Shown here piece by piece: positions 6,765 to 15,021 of a DNA stretch of 24,705 nucleotides (positions within the stretch are counted from its first letter, which is position 1; each line of letters begins with the position of its first letter). This DNA is from 2-01-FULL-33-17 sp964474375 (lineage in GTDB: Bacteria > Patescibacteriota > Minisyncoccia > Phycocordibacterales > UBA9973), in assembly GCA_964474375.1 (NCBI GenBank), contig CAYYSG010000009.1, forward strand, positions 1 through 24,705, read 5' to 3'. Position numbers and translations under genes: made by a program. The notes under the pieces are model-generated. The model did not search any database, was not told the DNA's origin, and saw only the letters and a program-made list of their open reading frames with translations.

Positions 6765-7196
6765 ATGACGGCGCTTAGCGACACGGTGGCGCTCATCGAC
6801 GCCCGGCACGAGCCGGTCGTGACGGCCTACAGCATGGCCGACGAGACGCTTGACGAACTGGCGCAGGAAGCGCTCGACGCCCTGAGCATCGACGGAACCG
6901 ACGCGGTGTTGGCCGCGGCCGACCTGCCGTCGATGCGCCTGGCGCTCGATGTAGTGGTGTGGCGCTGGGTGGAGGCGCGAGCGGCGCTGGGGTTCGACTT
7001 TTCGGCCGACGGCGGCAGCTACCAGCGGAGCCAACTGGCAAAGCAGGCAAGCGACATGCGCCGGCGGGCCGAAGACCGGGCGGCGGCGGCCGGTCTGAGC
7101 GCTTACGAGTGGCCGGCGGTGGAATACGACAAGCCGGTGAATAACCTGCTGACCGACGAAGGGGACACCGGCTATGCTGGCATTTACCAGTGGTGA
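6765..7196 (+). CDS. head-tail connector (HK97 gp6 / SPP1 gp15-like adaptor)
   Basis: Adaptor proteins form a ring under the portal. This mostly helical 143-residue protein has the expected position and features: acidic helices at the N-terminus (ADETLDELAQEALDALS), a VVVWRWVEARAAL helix in the middle (~residues 63-75), and FSADGGSYQRSQLAKQASDMRRRAE (~78-103), the DGxSxxRS-type segment followed by a long helix seen in gp6/gp15-like connectors. The C-terminus is extended and acidic. GAGGG precedes the ATG. The 3' end overlaps the next gene by 23 bp. Confidence 0.6.
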   Translation: MTALSDTVALIDARHEPVVTAYSMADETLDELAQEALDALSIDGTDAVLAAADLPSMRLALDVVVWRWVEARAALGFDFSADGGSYQRSQLAKQASDMRRRAEDRAAAAGLSAYEWPAVEYDKPVNNLLTDEGDTGYAGIYQW

Positions 7197-7563
7197 ACTG
7201 GCCTTGATGCAAGGCACGCAGGAAAGCGCCATGCAGCACCGGGCGCTGTGGACACCCTGGCGGCCGACGCAGGACGCGGACAGCGGCCAGATGGTGAACG
7301 CGGCCGAGGTGGGCGGGTCCACCGTCTGCGGTGTGGACTACAGCGCGCAGGGCCAGCTGGTCGAGAACAGCGAGGGCACATTCGTGGCTCACTACCGGAT
7401 ACGGCTGCCGCTGGTCATGGCGGCCACGGCGCGGCCGCTGACCCGCTATCGCATTGTGCAGGCCTATGGCGCAATCCCGGCCGAACCGCTGACGCTGGAA
7501 CAGGTGTCGGAACCGGCGGCCGGACCCAGCGGTATTGTCGTGTGGGCGAGGAACGTGCTATGA
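7174..7563 (+). CDS. head closure / stopper protein (SPP1 gp16-like)
   Basis: The 129-residue, beta-rich protein starts inside the end of the connector gene and overlaps the following gene by four bases (ATGA). A segment with HRALWTPWRPTQDADSG, then GTFVAHYRIRLPLVMAATARPLTRYRIV (~70-97), matches the layout of short head-closure proteins of the gp16/DUF6093 type: a small barrel in which a TRIRLP-like strand and an RY-I strand alternate. It would close the head after packaging and receive the tail. The assignment rests on order and pattern, not on a unique motif. Confidence 0.5.
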   Translation: MLAFTSGELALMQGTQESAMQHRALWTPWRPTQDADSGQMVNAAEVGGSTVCGVDYSAQGQLVENSEGTFVAHYRIRLPLVMAATARPLTRYRIVQAYGAIPAEPLTLEQVSEPAAGPSGIVVWARNVL

Positions 7564-7928
7564 GCGACGAATTCACGGCGAAGGTCGAGATAGAGGAGTT
7601 GCTGGCAGCGCTGGGTAACCTGGAACACATCGATTTAGAAGAGGCAGCGATGGCCGGCGGCCTGGTGGTGGAAGGCTACATGAAATCCAACATCATCGAG
7701 GTCGACTTCATCGACACGGGCGCGACGCTCAACAGCGTGGCCGCCAGCGACGCGGGTAACGGGCTGGTCGAGATCGGGCCGGCGACCGAGTACGCCATCT
7801 TTGGCGAGCTGGGCATCGGCCAGAGCGAGAAGCGCTTTGCCCGTAACGCGCTGGAACAGAACAAGGGCCAGATTCTGGCGGTTATCGCCGCGAACCTGAA
7901 GGAACAGATTCAGAAGAAAGCGAAATGA
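7560..7928 (+). CDS. HK97 gp10-like tail-completion protein
   Basis: The start at ATG 7560 gives 122 residues; the frame is open further upstream but that part only overlaps the previous gene. AMAGGLVVEGYMKSNI, then TGATLNSV, IGPATEYAIFGELG and KRFARNALEQNKGQILAVIAANLKEQI reproduce the HK97-gp10 family order: early helix, TG-L-S pattern, VG-YA-yvEfG strand, and an RPAL-type helix. It works at the head-tail interface or tail terminator ring. ATGA overlaps on both sides (7560 and 7925) indicate coupled translation. Confidence 0.8.
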   Translation: MSDEFTAKVEIEELLAALGNLEHIDLEEAAMAGGLVVEGYMKSNIIEVDFIDTGATLNSVAASDAGNGLVEIGPATEYAIFGELGIGQSEKRFARNALEQNKGQILAVIAANLKEQIQKKAK

Positions 7929-8323
7929 GCGAGCCGATTGAGTTGGGATTCAGGAAACGGGTGGCGGCGGCGTTTGCGACCGATTTAGGTAGCAAAGTCT
8001 ATGAGCTAGTCGTGCCGCCGGATGTCAAGCCGCCGTTTGCCGTATACCGGCGCGTGTCGCCCGGTGATACGCAGTACCGGGTGAAGACGGCGCGATTGCA
8101 GCTCATGCTTTATGACGACACGTATACCGAGGTGAAGCGGTTACAGCGGGACATCGAGCAGTACCTGGCCGGACTGCGGCGCGTGTGGCTGAGCGGTGAC
8201 GGCGATGAGTGCCCGGTGTGGGTGCATCTGATTAAGGCGTTCACGATGCCGGACGGCTATCAGGCGGCGACAAAGAGGCGGGTGGCCGTCTCGGAGTTTG
8301 AAATCAAATACGCAGAGGCGTAG
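7925..8323 (+). CDS. tail terminator / DUF3168-like tail completion protein
   Basis: The 132-residue protein fits the gp17/DUF3168 family that caps the tail tube and joins it to the head: an N-terminal helix (RKRVAAAFATDL), a KVYELVVPPDVKPPFAVYRRVSP segment (~24-46; family members share the P-a-v-y strand), a long helix (TEVKRLQRDIEQYLAGL) and a final strand region (RRVAVSEFEIKYAE). It directly precedes the paralogous pair and the tail tube gene. No membrane segment or odd composition. Confidence 0.75.
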   Translation: MSEPIELGFRKRVAAAFATDLGSKVYELVVPPDVKPPFAVYRRVSPGDTQYRVKTARLQLMLYDDTYTEVKRLQRDIEQYLAGLRRVWLSGDGDECPVWVHLIKAFTMPDGYQAATKRRVAVSEFEIKYAEA

Positions 8324-8346
8324 ATATAGCGCGATAGGAGTTAAAA

Positions 8347-8715
8347 ATGGCAGAAACAGTATTAGCGCAGCAGGAAGTCCTGGGGCCATACGTGCAAGAG
8401 ACGGCGGCGGCGCAATTCACGACGTTGACGACCACGGCCTCAGACCCCACGAACAAGAACATCATCACGATGTCATCCGGCCGTACCCTGCTCATCGTCA
8501 ACAACAGCGACGCGGTGAACACGGAGTGGGTGACGGTCGAGGCGTCAGATGACGCGTATGGCCGGGCGACGCCCATCACGCAGCAGTCTATCCCGGCGTC
8601 AGGCTGGGTGGCGATGTTCTTCGAGCCGCACGGCTGGGAGAAGACGCTGGGCGGTAAAGACCTGGTAGTCGATAGCGAAAGCACGGACGCCAAACTGCTG
8701 GCTATCCCCGTCTAA
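8347..8715 (+). CDS. small beta-rich virion-associated protein, copy 1 of a paralogous pair
   Basis: The 122-residue protein is not one I can name. AGGAG precedes the ATG. It is probably a single beta-sandwich: FTTLTTTASDPTNKNIITM, GRTLLIVNNS, TEWVTVEASDDAYGRATPIT, and FFEPHGWEKTLGGKDLVV. It shares this plan and the FEPHGWE-LGGK-L motif with the next gene, so the two are tandem duplicates. Location between the tail terminator and tail tube genes suggests a tail or head decoration role. No catalytic motif is apparent. Confidence 0.65.
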   Translation: MAETVLAQQEVLGPYVQETAAAQFTTLTTTASDPTNKNIITMSSGRTLLIVNNSDAVNTEWVTVEASDDAYGRATPITQQSIPASGWVAMFFEPHGWEKTLGGKDLVVDSESTDAKLLAIPV

Positions 8716-8731
8716 GGACAAGTGAAGAAAC

Positions 8732-9091
8732 ATGGCAACGATTACAGTTCAATCGATTAACGGGCCGTATGTCGGCAGCGCCGACACCACGCCCATGAGT
8801 ACCCTGACATGGACGGCGGCCTCGACCGGGGCCGACACCATTGTCATCCCCAACAAGCGCGTCCTTGTGCTGCTGCGCAATGGCGGCGGTACACCGCGCG
8901 CCGTCACCGTCGCGTCCAATTTTGACGCTTACGGCCGCAAGGCTGACATCAGCGGGACCAACATCGCCGCCGGCGCGATTTGGGGCCGTATCTTCGAGCC
9001 ACACGGTTGGGAACAATCGCTCGGCGGCAAGAATCTGTCCATCACGGCGGCACATGCCGACGTGGTTATCGCGGCTATCGCGCTGGACTAA
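8732..9091 (+). CDS. small beta-rich virion-associated protein, copy 2 of a paralogous pair
   Basis: This 119-residue protein aligns along most of its length with the preceding gene: GRTLLIVNNS versus KRVLVLLRNG, DAYGR in both, and FEPHGWEKTLGGKDL versus FEPHGWEQSLGGKNL near residue 93. The DNA has diverged, so the duplication is not recent. Function unknown; a decoration or tail-tube accessory role is a guess from position. The ATG is preceded by a modest AAGGACAAG. Confidence 0.65.
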   Translation: MATITVQSINGPYVGSADTTPMSTLTWTAASTGADTIVIPNKRVLVLLRNGGGTPRAVTVASNFDAYGRKADISGTNIAAGAIWGRIFEPHGWEQSLGGKNLSITAAHADVVIAAIALD

Positions 9092-9103
9092 GGAGCATAT
9101 AAG

Positions 9104-9541
9104 ATGAGTTGTACACCTCCTGAAGAACTGGTCGGCTATGGGGCCGTCCTGGAATACAAGAACCCGCTGACTGATGCCTGGGTGACTCTTGGCGGGACGA
9201 AAGACCTGTCATTGCCGGAACGGACGCGCACGGCGCTGGAAACGACCAGCGGCACGAGCGGGCGCTGGCGCAAGTACCGGCCGGGCGTTATGAAGGAACA
9301 AGGGCCGGTCAGCTACGAGATGAATTTCATCAAGGCGCAGTGGTTCGTGTTGAACGCGATGCTTGACGATGATGTCGTCTATGAGTGGCGTTTGGTCATG
9401 ATGGAAGACCCGGAGCAGTTTTACTACCAGTTCTGCGGGTTCCTGACCAATATCGGTGACGAGTTCCCGATGGAAGACCTGGTCATGAGCACCATCGAGA
9501 TTACGCCGAGCGGCCGGCCGACCAGCGGCAACCTGATATAA
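9104..9541 (+). CDS. major tail tube protein
   Basis: The 145-residue protein has the layout of a siphovirus major tail protein: GYGAVLEYKNPLTDAWVTLGGTKDLSLPERTRTALETT at the N-terminus (strand, loop, then the L-P-E-T segment), a central FIKAQWFVLNAMLDDD helix, RLVMMEDPEQFYYQFCGFLTNIGDEFPMEDLVMSTIEITPSG at the end (the usual F-GfItN-g-e-p-edl-m-stieitpSG signature). It forms the tail tube rings. AAGGAG precedes the ATG. Position before the chaperone and tape measure genes is canonical. Confidence 0.85.
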   Translation: MSCTPPEELVGYGAVLEYKNPLTDAWVTLGGTKDLSLPERTRTALETTSGTSGRWRKYRPGVMKEQGPVSYEMNFIKAQWFVLNAMLDDDVVYEWRLVMMEDPEQFYYQFCGFLTNIGDEFPMEDLVMSTIEITPSGRPTSGNLI

Positions 9542-9551
9542 GGGGGGCGCT

Positions 9552-9743
9552 ATGTCAACAAAGACAGAGATGGCCGGGGACGCCGTTGCTATCAAGGAAC
9601 CGATTAAGCCAAAGCCGGCGGCGGCCGAGTTGCTGGAGCAGGCGGCGCAGTTGATAGAAACGACGAAGGGCACGCACAGCGAGAAACATTATCGGATGCT
9701 GGCTGAGGACGTGCGGCGGCTGGCCGCGCGTCTGGCTGAATGA
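9552..9743 (+). CDS. small helical protein between tail tube and chaperone genes
   Basis: A 63-residue protein with AAGGGGGG just upstream of its ATG. The first ~25 residues are Lys/Pro/Ala-rich; the rest is helical (AAAELLEQAAQLIETTKG, then KHYRMLAEDVRRLAARLAE). Not recognised. Its position suggests an assembly factor for the tail, but the sequence alone does not show that. Confidence 0.55.
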   Translation: MSTKTEMAGDAVAIKEPIKPKPAAAELLEQAAQLIETTKGTHSEKHYRMLAEDVRRLAARLAE

Positions 9744-9749
9744 GAGGGG
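9744..9749 (+). promoter_or_regulatory. ribosome binding site deciding the chaperone start
   Basis: GAGGGG lies five bases before ATG 9755. The in-frame ATG at 9740, which overlaps the previous stop, has no comparable site, so 9755 is the preferred start. Confidence 0.55.
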
Positions 9750-9754
9750 ATAGC

Positions 9755-10015
9755 ATGAGTAGCGAAAACGGCAGGGTATCGCTCAGCGCGGTTGACTTTT
9801 TGGGCTTGGTCAAGCAGCGCAAGGTGGCGCGGCTGGATTTGGCCGAAGTCGGGTATGAGGGCGTGATTTACGTCCGCGACCTGTCGGCGGCCGAGCAGAG
9901 CAAAGTAACCTCGACAGGAAGCGGCAAGACAAAGGCCCGGTTCTATAACGACAAGTCCTACGAGATGGATTTGGCGGCGCTGACGGAAGCGGCCGGGCCG
10001 CGGTTCCTGGCGGCG
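9755..10015 (+). CDS. tail assembly chaperone, interrupted by the assembly gap (3' partial)
   Basis: The 87 visible residues run into the N gap. VSLSAVDFLGLVKQRKVARLDLAEVGYEGVIYVRDLSAAEQSKV contains the pattern of phage tail assembly chaperones (a (D/E)-V-G-y-e-G-V-y-V-R-(D/E)-L-s-a-e/a-e strand-turn motif). These proteins escort the tape measure while the tube assembles. The end is missing, so any programmed frameshift cannot be seen. ATG 9740 is an alternative start. Confidence 0.7.
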
Positions 10016-10115
10016 NNNNNNNNNNNNNNNNNNNNNNNNNNNNNNNNNNNNNNNNNNNNNNNNNNNNNNNNNNNNNNNNNNNNNNNNNNNNNNNNNNNNN
10101 NNNNNNNNNNNNNNN
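10016..10115. other. assembly gap of exactly 100 N
   Basis: A run of exactly 100 N, the usual placeholder for a gap of unknown size between contigs. The true distance and reading frame across it are unknown. The two flanking gene parts should not be joined as one protein. Confidence 0.97.
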
Positions 10116-10117
10116 TA

Positions 10118-10486
10118 GATAACCCGCTCCTGATGCTGGCTTACCGGCTGGTGGCGCACGGGATAGGCGGCCGGACGGTCCGGGAATTGAACGAGGGTCC
10201 TGATGCCAGTAACGAGGGAATGGACGTGGACGAGTTTATGACCTGGGCGGCCTACTTCGCAATGGAACCACCGCACGAATTGAGAGCGGACGCCCACACC
10301 GCTATGCTTATGGCGCAACAATACAATATGAACCGGGGCAAGGGCAAGCCGGTCAAGAAACCGGCTGACTTTATGCCGCGCTGGTATACGCCGCCGAAAG
10401 CGGCAATGGATTCAGGCGAATTGAAGCGGGTTGCCATGCTGCAATATCTGGCAATGGGCGGTGACCCGAAGGACTTGGAGCGCTAG
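10118..10486 (+). CDS. second tail-assembly chaperone / gpT-like protein (5' partial)
   Basis: The visible 122 residues start in the gap. GRTVRELNEGPDASNEGMDVDEFMTWAAYFAMEPPHELRADAHTAMLMAQQYNMNRGKGKPVKK has the order of the second tail chaperone or gpG-T extension in siphoviruses: R-T-v-x-E-L, then E-f-x-x-W-x-a-Y-f-x-x-E-P, then RAD and N-N-R-GK, followed by DFMPRW. Its stop directly precedes the tape measure ATG. Whether it is a separate gene, or reached by frameshifting from the gene before the gap, cannot be told. Confidence 0.65.
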   Translation, partial: DNPLLMLAYRLVAHGIGGRTVRELNEGPDASNEGMDVDEFMTWAAYFAMEPPHELRADAHTAMLMAQQYNMNRGKGKPVKKPADFMPRWYTPPKAAMDSGELKRVAMLQYLAMGGDPKDLER

Positions 10487-13099
10487 ATGGAATTGCAGCG
10501 CATGTTCGTTACGCTGGCGCTGAAAGCCGACGAGTTCAACCAGGGGCTTGATAGCGCCAGAAAGCAGGCTAGCGGCTTTGCGTCTAGTTTTGGTAGCAAT
10601 TTTCAAAAAGCCGGCATAGTTGCGACCGGCGCGCTGATTGGCGTAGGGGCAGCGGCCGTTGGTGGTTTTGGGCTGGCAATGAAATCGGCTATTTCCATGA
10701 ACGCTTCGCTAGAACAATCGACCATGCAGTTTACGACACTGATGGGCGATGCGGATATGGCGGCCGAGCATGTGGCGATGCTTTTTGAGCTAGGGGCCAA
10801 AACGCCGTTTGAAACCGAGCCGATTATCGCCGCCAGCAAACATCTGCAAGTCTTTGGTGGGGCGGCGCTTAACACGCGCGAGAATCTGGTCATGATCGGC
10901 GACGCGGCGGCGGCGGTCGGCCAACCGTTTGACGAGGTGGCTTTTTGGGTAGGGCGAGCGTATAGCGCTATTCAGGGCGGGCAGCCATTTGGGGAGGCGG
11001 CGATGCGCCTGCAGGAAATGGGGCTAATGACCCCGGAAGTGCGCGCGCAGATGGAAGGTTTACAACAATCTGGCGCGGATGCCAGTGCTGTTTGGGGCGC
11101 GTTTGAGGGGCAGCTAGGCACGTTTACCGGCGCGATGGAAATGCAGGCGACATCATGGGCCGGCATTACGTCTACTCTATCTGATAGTTTGCAGATGTTG
11201 GCGGCTAACGCGCTTGCGCCGTTTTTTGACCTTGCGAAGCGGGGGGTTGAAACCTTTACTAATTTACTCAATAGTCCCGAAGTGCAAGCCGGGATTACGG
11301 CCTTGGCTGAAAAGTTGACCGGTATTATTCAGGCTATATCAGATTTTGTAACGGGGCTTACCAGCGGCCGTGATGCCGCAACCGTTTTTGCTGAATTAGC
11401 GTTTAGATTGGCAGAGGCATTTGGGGCGACGCGGCAGGAAGCCGTGCAGGTGTACACGACTGTTAAGGACTTTGTTGCCAGTGTTATAGAGATTGTATCG
11501 CCCATTACGGATGCCGTGCTGCAATTTGTATCCTGGAAGGACGTGCTTATCGCTTTAGGGTTAGCTATCGCGTCTTTTGTTATCCCGGCCATTATCGGGA
11601 TTGTGACCGCGATAGCCCCTATTCTTTTGACCGTTGCGGCCGTTATCGCCGTTGTCGCGCTCTTGCGCAATGCCTGGGAAAACAACTGGGGCGGGATTCA
11701 GGAAAAGACACAAGCGGTTATCAACTTTATCAAGCCGCTGATTGAAAACGCGCTGGCGGCAATAAAGGCATGGTGGGCGGAGAATGGCGAGGCGATTCTG
11801 GCAAAAGCCCGCGCTGACCTGGAGGCGCTTAAGGCGGCGTTTGAGCGGGCGATTGAGTTTATCAAGAGCGCTGTCAATAACTTTTTAACCAATATCAAGG
11901 CGTGGTGGGAACAGCACGGCGAGGCGATTGTCGCCACAGCTAAGAAAGCCTGGGAACTTATTCAGGGGCTTGTTGACGGCGTGGTCAAGCATATCCAGCT
12001 TGTTATTGAGGCGTTCAGGCTGGCGTTTGAGGGCGATTGGGAAGGATTCGGGGCCAAGATATTTGAGATATGGGAGAACGCCTGGAATACGGTGACGGAC
12101 TTTCTGAGCGGTCTGTGGGACATGATCGGGCCGTGGCTGGCGTCCATGTGGGAAAGCATCAAGACGTGGTTCACGACGACGGATTGGAAGCAATTAGGGC
12201 TAGACATTATCAACGGCATCGTCAACGGCTTAATATCGGCGGGGCAGGCGATTATTGACACGATTATCGGCTTTGTGACGGCCGCCTGGGACGCGGTAAA
12301 AGCGTTCTTTGGAATCGCGTCACCGTCAAAACTTATGTTTTACGCGGGCGAGATGATTGCCCAGGGTTTGATTGACGGTATCCGGTCGAGACAACTGGAA
12401 TTAACCGAGGCGATTGATGAAATGCTGGGTCACGCCGGTACGATGGGCGGCATCGGCGGCGGGTTTGCCGGTATTTTTGATGACCGGGTTATCGGGCCGC
12501 TGGAAGACCGGCTGGATTATGTGACGGGGCGTATTGAGGCGACGACGGCGGGAATTGACGAGAATCTCGCCGCACTGGGCATGACCCAGGCCACGCCGGG
12601 CCTGTTCTACATGTTGCAACGCTTTTCGACAATGGGGTCGTCGCACCAGCAAGCGGCGGCGTTGATTGCGCTAGACCTTATGAAACAACGAAACAGTTAT
12701 TTATCAGAGCAAAGTGATTTGCAATCGGAATTGCTTTACCAGCAGCAGCGTATGGCCGAGTTGGAACAGCAGCGGGCTAACCTGAACTTCCTGCAACAAC
12801 AATACGAGATGCTCAAGCTGATCCGACATGCCGGGCTGGACCCGTCCATTTTGTCGGGGGTTACGTTGGGGCTAGGGGCCGACCCTGGGCAGTTAATGGA
12901 CATCATGGTCCGGGCGATGACCGAGATGGTGGTCACGGCGGGGCGGGAACTGGAAACGCTAAACGCGCCGACGCCGGGCTTTGAGACTGCCGGCTCGACG
13001 CTGAATGTCCAGACCCAGAACATCAACGGCGGGCAGCATATCTACATCTACGACGTTGATGAATCGGAGTTAGAACTCCTGGGAGTATGGGGGCGATGA
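10487..13099 (+). CDS. tail tape measure protein
   Basis: At 870 residues this is the largest internal tail gene; by the ~0.15 nm per residue rule it implies a tail of about 130 nm. Domain order: an N-terminal LALKADEFNQGLDSARKQASGF segment, a Gly/Ala hydrophobic region (~45-70), then the tape measure core (QFTTLMGDADMAAEHVAMLFELGAKTPFET, ~80-110; FGEAAMRLQEMGLMTPEV, ~168-185). Strongly hydrophobic segments lie near 355-395. Two Trp-rich repeats (IKAWWAENGEAI at ~426 and IKAWWEQHGEAI at ~470) and GIASPSKLMFYAGEMIAQGL (~608-628), the hallmark C-terminal motif of TP901-type tape measures, follow. A coiled coil lies near 740-780. Its DNA is less GC-rich than the neighbouring tail genes. Confidence 0.93.
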   Translation: MELQRMFVTLALKADEFNQGLDSARKQASGFASSFGSNFQKAGIVATGALIGVGAAAVGGFGLAMKSAISMNASLEQSTMQFTTLMGDADMAAEHVAMLFELGAKTPFETEPIIAASKHLQVFGGAALNTRENLVMIGDAAAAVGQPFDEVAFWVGRAYSAIQGGQPFGEAAMRLQEMGLMTPEVRAQMEGLQQSGADASAVWGAFEGQLGTFTGAMEMQATSWAGITSTLSDSLQMLAANALAPFFDLAKRGVETFTNLLNSPEVQAGITALAEKLTGIIQAISDFVTGLTSGRDAATVFAELAFRLAEAFGATRQEAVQVYTTVKDFVASVIEIVSPITDAVLQFVSWKDVLIALGLAIASFVIPAIIGIVTAIAPILLTVAAVIAVVALLRNAWENNWGGIQEKTQAVINFIKPLIENALAAIKAWWAENGEAILAKARADLEALKAAFERAIEFIKSAVNNFLTNIKAWWEQHGEAIVATAKKAWELIQGLVDGVVKHIQLVIEAFRLAFEGDWEGFGAKIFEIWENAWNTVTDFLSGLWDMIGPWLASMWESIKTWFTTTDWKQLGLDIINGIVNGLISAGQAIIDTIIGFVTAAWDAVKAFFGIASPSKLMFYAGEMIAQGLIDGIRSRQLELTEAIDEMLGHAGTMGGIGGGFAGIFDDRVIGPLEDRLDYVTGRIEATTAGIDENLAALGMTQATPGLFYMLQRFSTMGSSHQQAAALIALDLMKQRNSYLSEQSDLQSELLYQQQRMAELEQQRANLNFLQQQYEMLKLIRHAGLDPSILSGVTLGLGADPGQLMDIMVRAMTEMVVTAGRELETLNAPTPGFETAGSTLNVQTQNINGGQHIYIYDVDESELELLGVWGR

Positions 13100-15021
13100 T
13101 TGTCGTAAGCCTGGGCGGTATCGCCAGCGATGATACCACCTATCACATGGCGCTGGAACAGCCGTTTTCGCAGCCGGCGCTCAAATTGGAGCGGACGAAC
13201 CGGGAGGGGAACGACCCGCTTGTGACGCGGGCGCGGCGCGAGTCGATGGCGATGGGCGTCAGGATATGGGTCTTTGGCGCTAACGAGGATGCGGTGCGCA
13301 CCAACCGCGAGGCGCTATTGGCGGCGCTGGATACCGATGATGCGGCTATTGCGTTGGTCGTGGCCGACGATGACGGCGGCAATGAGCGCTATCGCCATGT
13401 GGTCACGCAAGCGATTGACGAACAGGACAACGAGCAGGGGCCGGGCCAGTTCTTTGTGGTAACGCTGGTAACGCATGGCGAGACACGCTGGCGCTCGACG
13501 ACGGCGACAAGCCAGACGTGGAATGTGGCCGACAGCGGCGACACGGTCGCGGTCGCCAACGGCGGCAGCCTTCTCGCGCGGCCGGTCTATACCATTCAAC
13601 CGACGGCAGCCAAGTCGGGTGCGGGCAATGCGTTTGCATATCGCATGTTTAGCGCCGTGAAGTGGCCGGGCCGGGCGGCCAGTCACTACCCGATTAACCT
13701 GACCGACGAGGGCAGCGGCGGGGCATGGGACACGGCGGCGCTGACACCGGCAAAGTTGAGTGGCGAGACGAATATCGCGGTCATGGTTGACGGACGCATG
13801 GTGCGTCGCTGGCTCAATAGCTACGACGACACCAACACCGACGTATGGGTCAACCTGGACTGGCAAGAGTATTTCCCGGCTTTCTTGCTGACTTCCATCG
13901 GCGCGGGCGACACGATTGACACCATTACAGCCTCGTCAGACATCAGCAGCTACCCGCGCAGCGGGATATTGCAGATTGACGATGAACTGTTCACCTACGC
14001 CGACAAGGACGAGGCGACCAACACATTTACCGGCGTGGTGCGAGCGGCGCGGGGGAGCACGGCCGCCGCGCATACGGGAGCGCCCAGCGCGGGCGGCGAC
14101 GAAATTCACTGGATTCAGCACGACATCTGGATTCTATACGGCGGCACTGGGGTATGGGTCAACACCTACGATTTGAGCGGGCCGGATAGTTACGCCTACG
14201 CGGGCGATGATATTTACAAGCCGATGATTACGCTGGGCTTTTCGACCAATGCGCAATGGGTGTTTAACGAGTTCGCCGAGGGCGGGGTAGAGAATACAAA
14301 CCGGTCGGCGTCGTGGCGGCGGTATGGGGCGACGGGCGGCACGGACGTGGAAGACGACCCGTATTCAAAGATGATTGTGACGAACCCGACGCGGTTGGGG
14401 CCAGTACAGGGCGTATCAGGTTGGGAACTGCGTACCGCCTATTACGTTGATTTTATGAGCATCTTCGGCGAGGCACAGAACTTTGAGCCGGGCATACAGT
14501 GGAGCGCAGGTATTTACTATCCAGACAATTACGGCGGCTCGGTGACGTATCTGCCCATTTCCGACCCGGTTAGCCCGGACGGGAACCCGGTATCGTTCTC
14601 GCTGCTGGTGACGGCCGACAGCGGGTCGAACGAGGCATTGCGCTTTGAGCAACGCAGCAGCGGGGCGATGCTGGCCGCGATTGACGGCATGAGTATCCAG
14701 TGGCTTGACCCGCCGACGGCGATGATGGGGCCGGAAATCGCGGCGTATGACCTCGCGCTGACACTGAGGAACGTGACGACCGGCGAGAGTATCACCCTGA
14801 CGCTGCCGATGGCCCTGGGCGAACAACTGGAAGTGAACACGGATAACCATACCGTGACGCTGCTCGACGACGGAACTAGCCAGTATCAGGCATTGTCACG
14901 CAGCACGCGGCGGCAGGAGATATTGAAACTTGTGCCGGGCAACAACACGCTGGAAGTGACTGAGGACGGTCTGGACGCGGTGACCATCTTCATCGAGTTT
15001 GAGGAACGGACGTATAGCTAA
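13087..15021 (+). CDS. distal tail protein (Dit-like) enlarged by inserted domains
   Basis: This 644-residue protein is a distal tail component by position and fold pattern. The N-terminal ~145 residues look like a Dit ring domain (RTNREGNDPLVTRARRES; VLVTHGETRWR-type strand). Residues ~283-338 contain the common tail-tip module SSDISSYPRSGILQIDDELFTYADKDEATNTFTGVVRAARGSTAAAHTGAP. The C-terminal ~110 residues are a beta-sandwich of the sipho_tail type (VNTDNHTVTLLDDG; LKLVPGNNTLEV; AVTIFIEFEERTYS). The middle (~345-540) is beta-rich and unassigned, possibly a carbohydrate-binding insertion. ATG 13096, giving an ATGA overlap with the tape measure stop, is an alternative start nine bases downstream. 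Confidence 0.7.
   Translation: MGAMIVVSLGGIASDDTTYHMALEQPFSQPALKLERTNREGNDPLVTRARRESMAMGVRIWVFGANEDAVRTNREALLAALDTDDAAIALVVADDDGGNERYRHVVTQAIDEQDNEQGPGQFFVVTLVTHGETRWRSTTATSQTWNVADSGDTVAVANGGSLLARPVYTIQPTAAKSGAGNAFAYRMFSAVKWPGRAASHYPINLTDEGSGGAWDTAALTPAKLSGETNIAVMVDGRMVRRWLNSYDDTNTDVWVNLDWQEYFPAFLLTSIGAGDTIDTITASSDISSYPRSGILQIDDELFTYADKDEATNTFTGVVRAARGSTAAAHTGAPSAGGDEIHWIQHDIWILYGGTGVWVNTYDLSGPDSYAYAGDDIYKPMITLGFSTNAQWVFNEFAEGGVENTNRSASWRRYGATGGTDVEDDPYSKMIVTNPTRLGPVQGVSGWELRTAYYVDFMSIFGEAQNFEPGIQWSAGIYYPDNYGGSVTYLPISDPVSPDGNPVSFSLLVTADSGSNEALRFEQRSSGAMLAAIDGMSIQWLDPPTAMMGPEIAAYDLALTLRNVTTGESITLTLPMALGEQLEVNTDNHTVTLLDDGTSQYQALSRSTRRQEILKLVPGNNTLEVTEDGLDAVTIFIEFEERTYS

Noticed and set aside
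9740..10486. A single 248-residue protein spanning the N run
   Set aside because: The gap is a 100-N placeholder, so the continuity of frame is accidental; the two sides match two different tail-chaperone-type proteins.
13315..13866. 183-residue reverse-strand ORF over the Dit-like gene
   Set aside because: It is antisense to a well-supported gene and has no motif.
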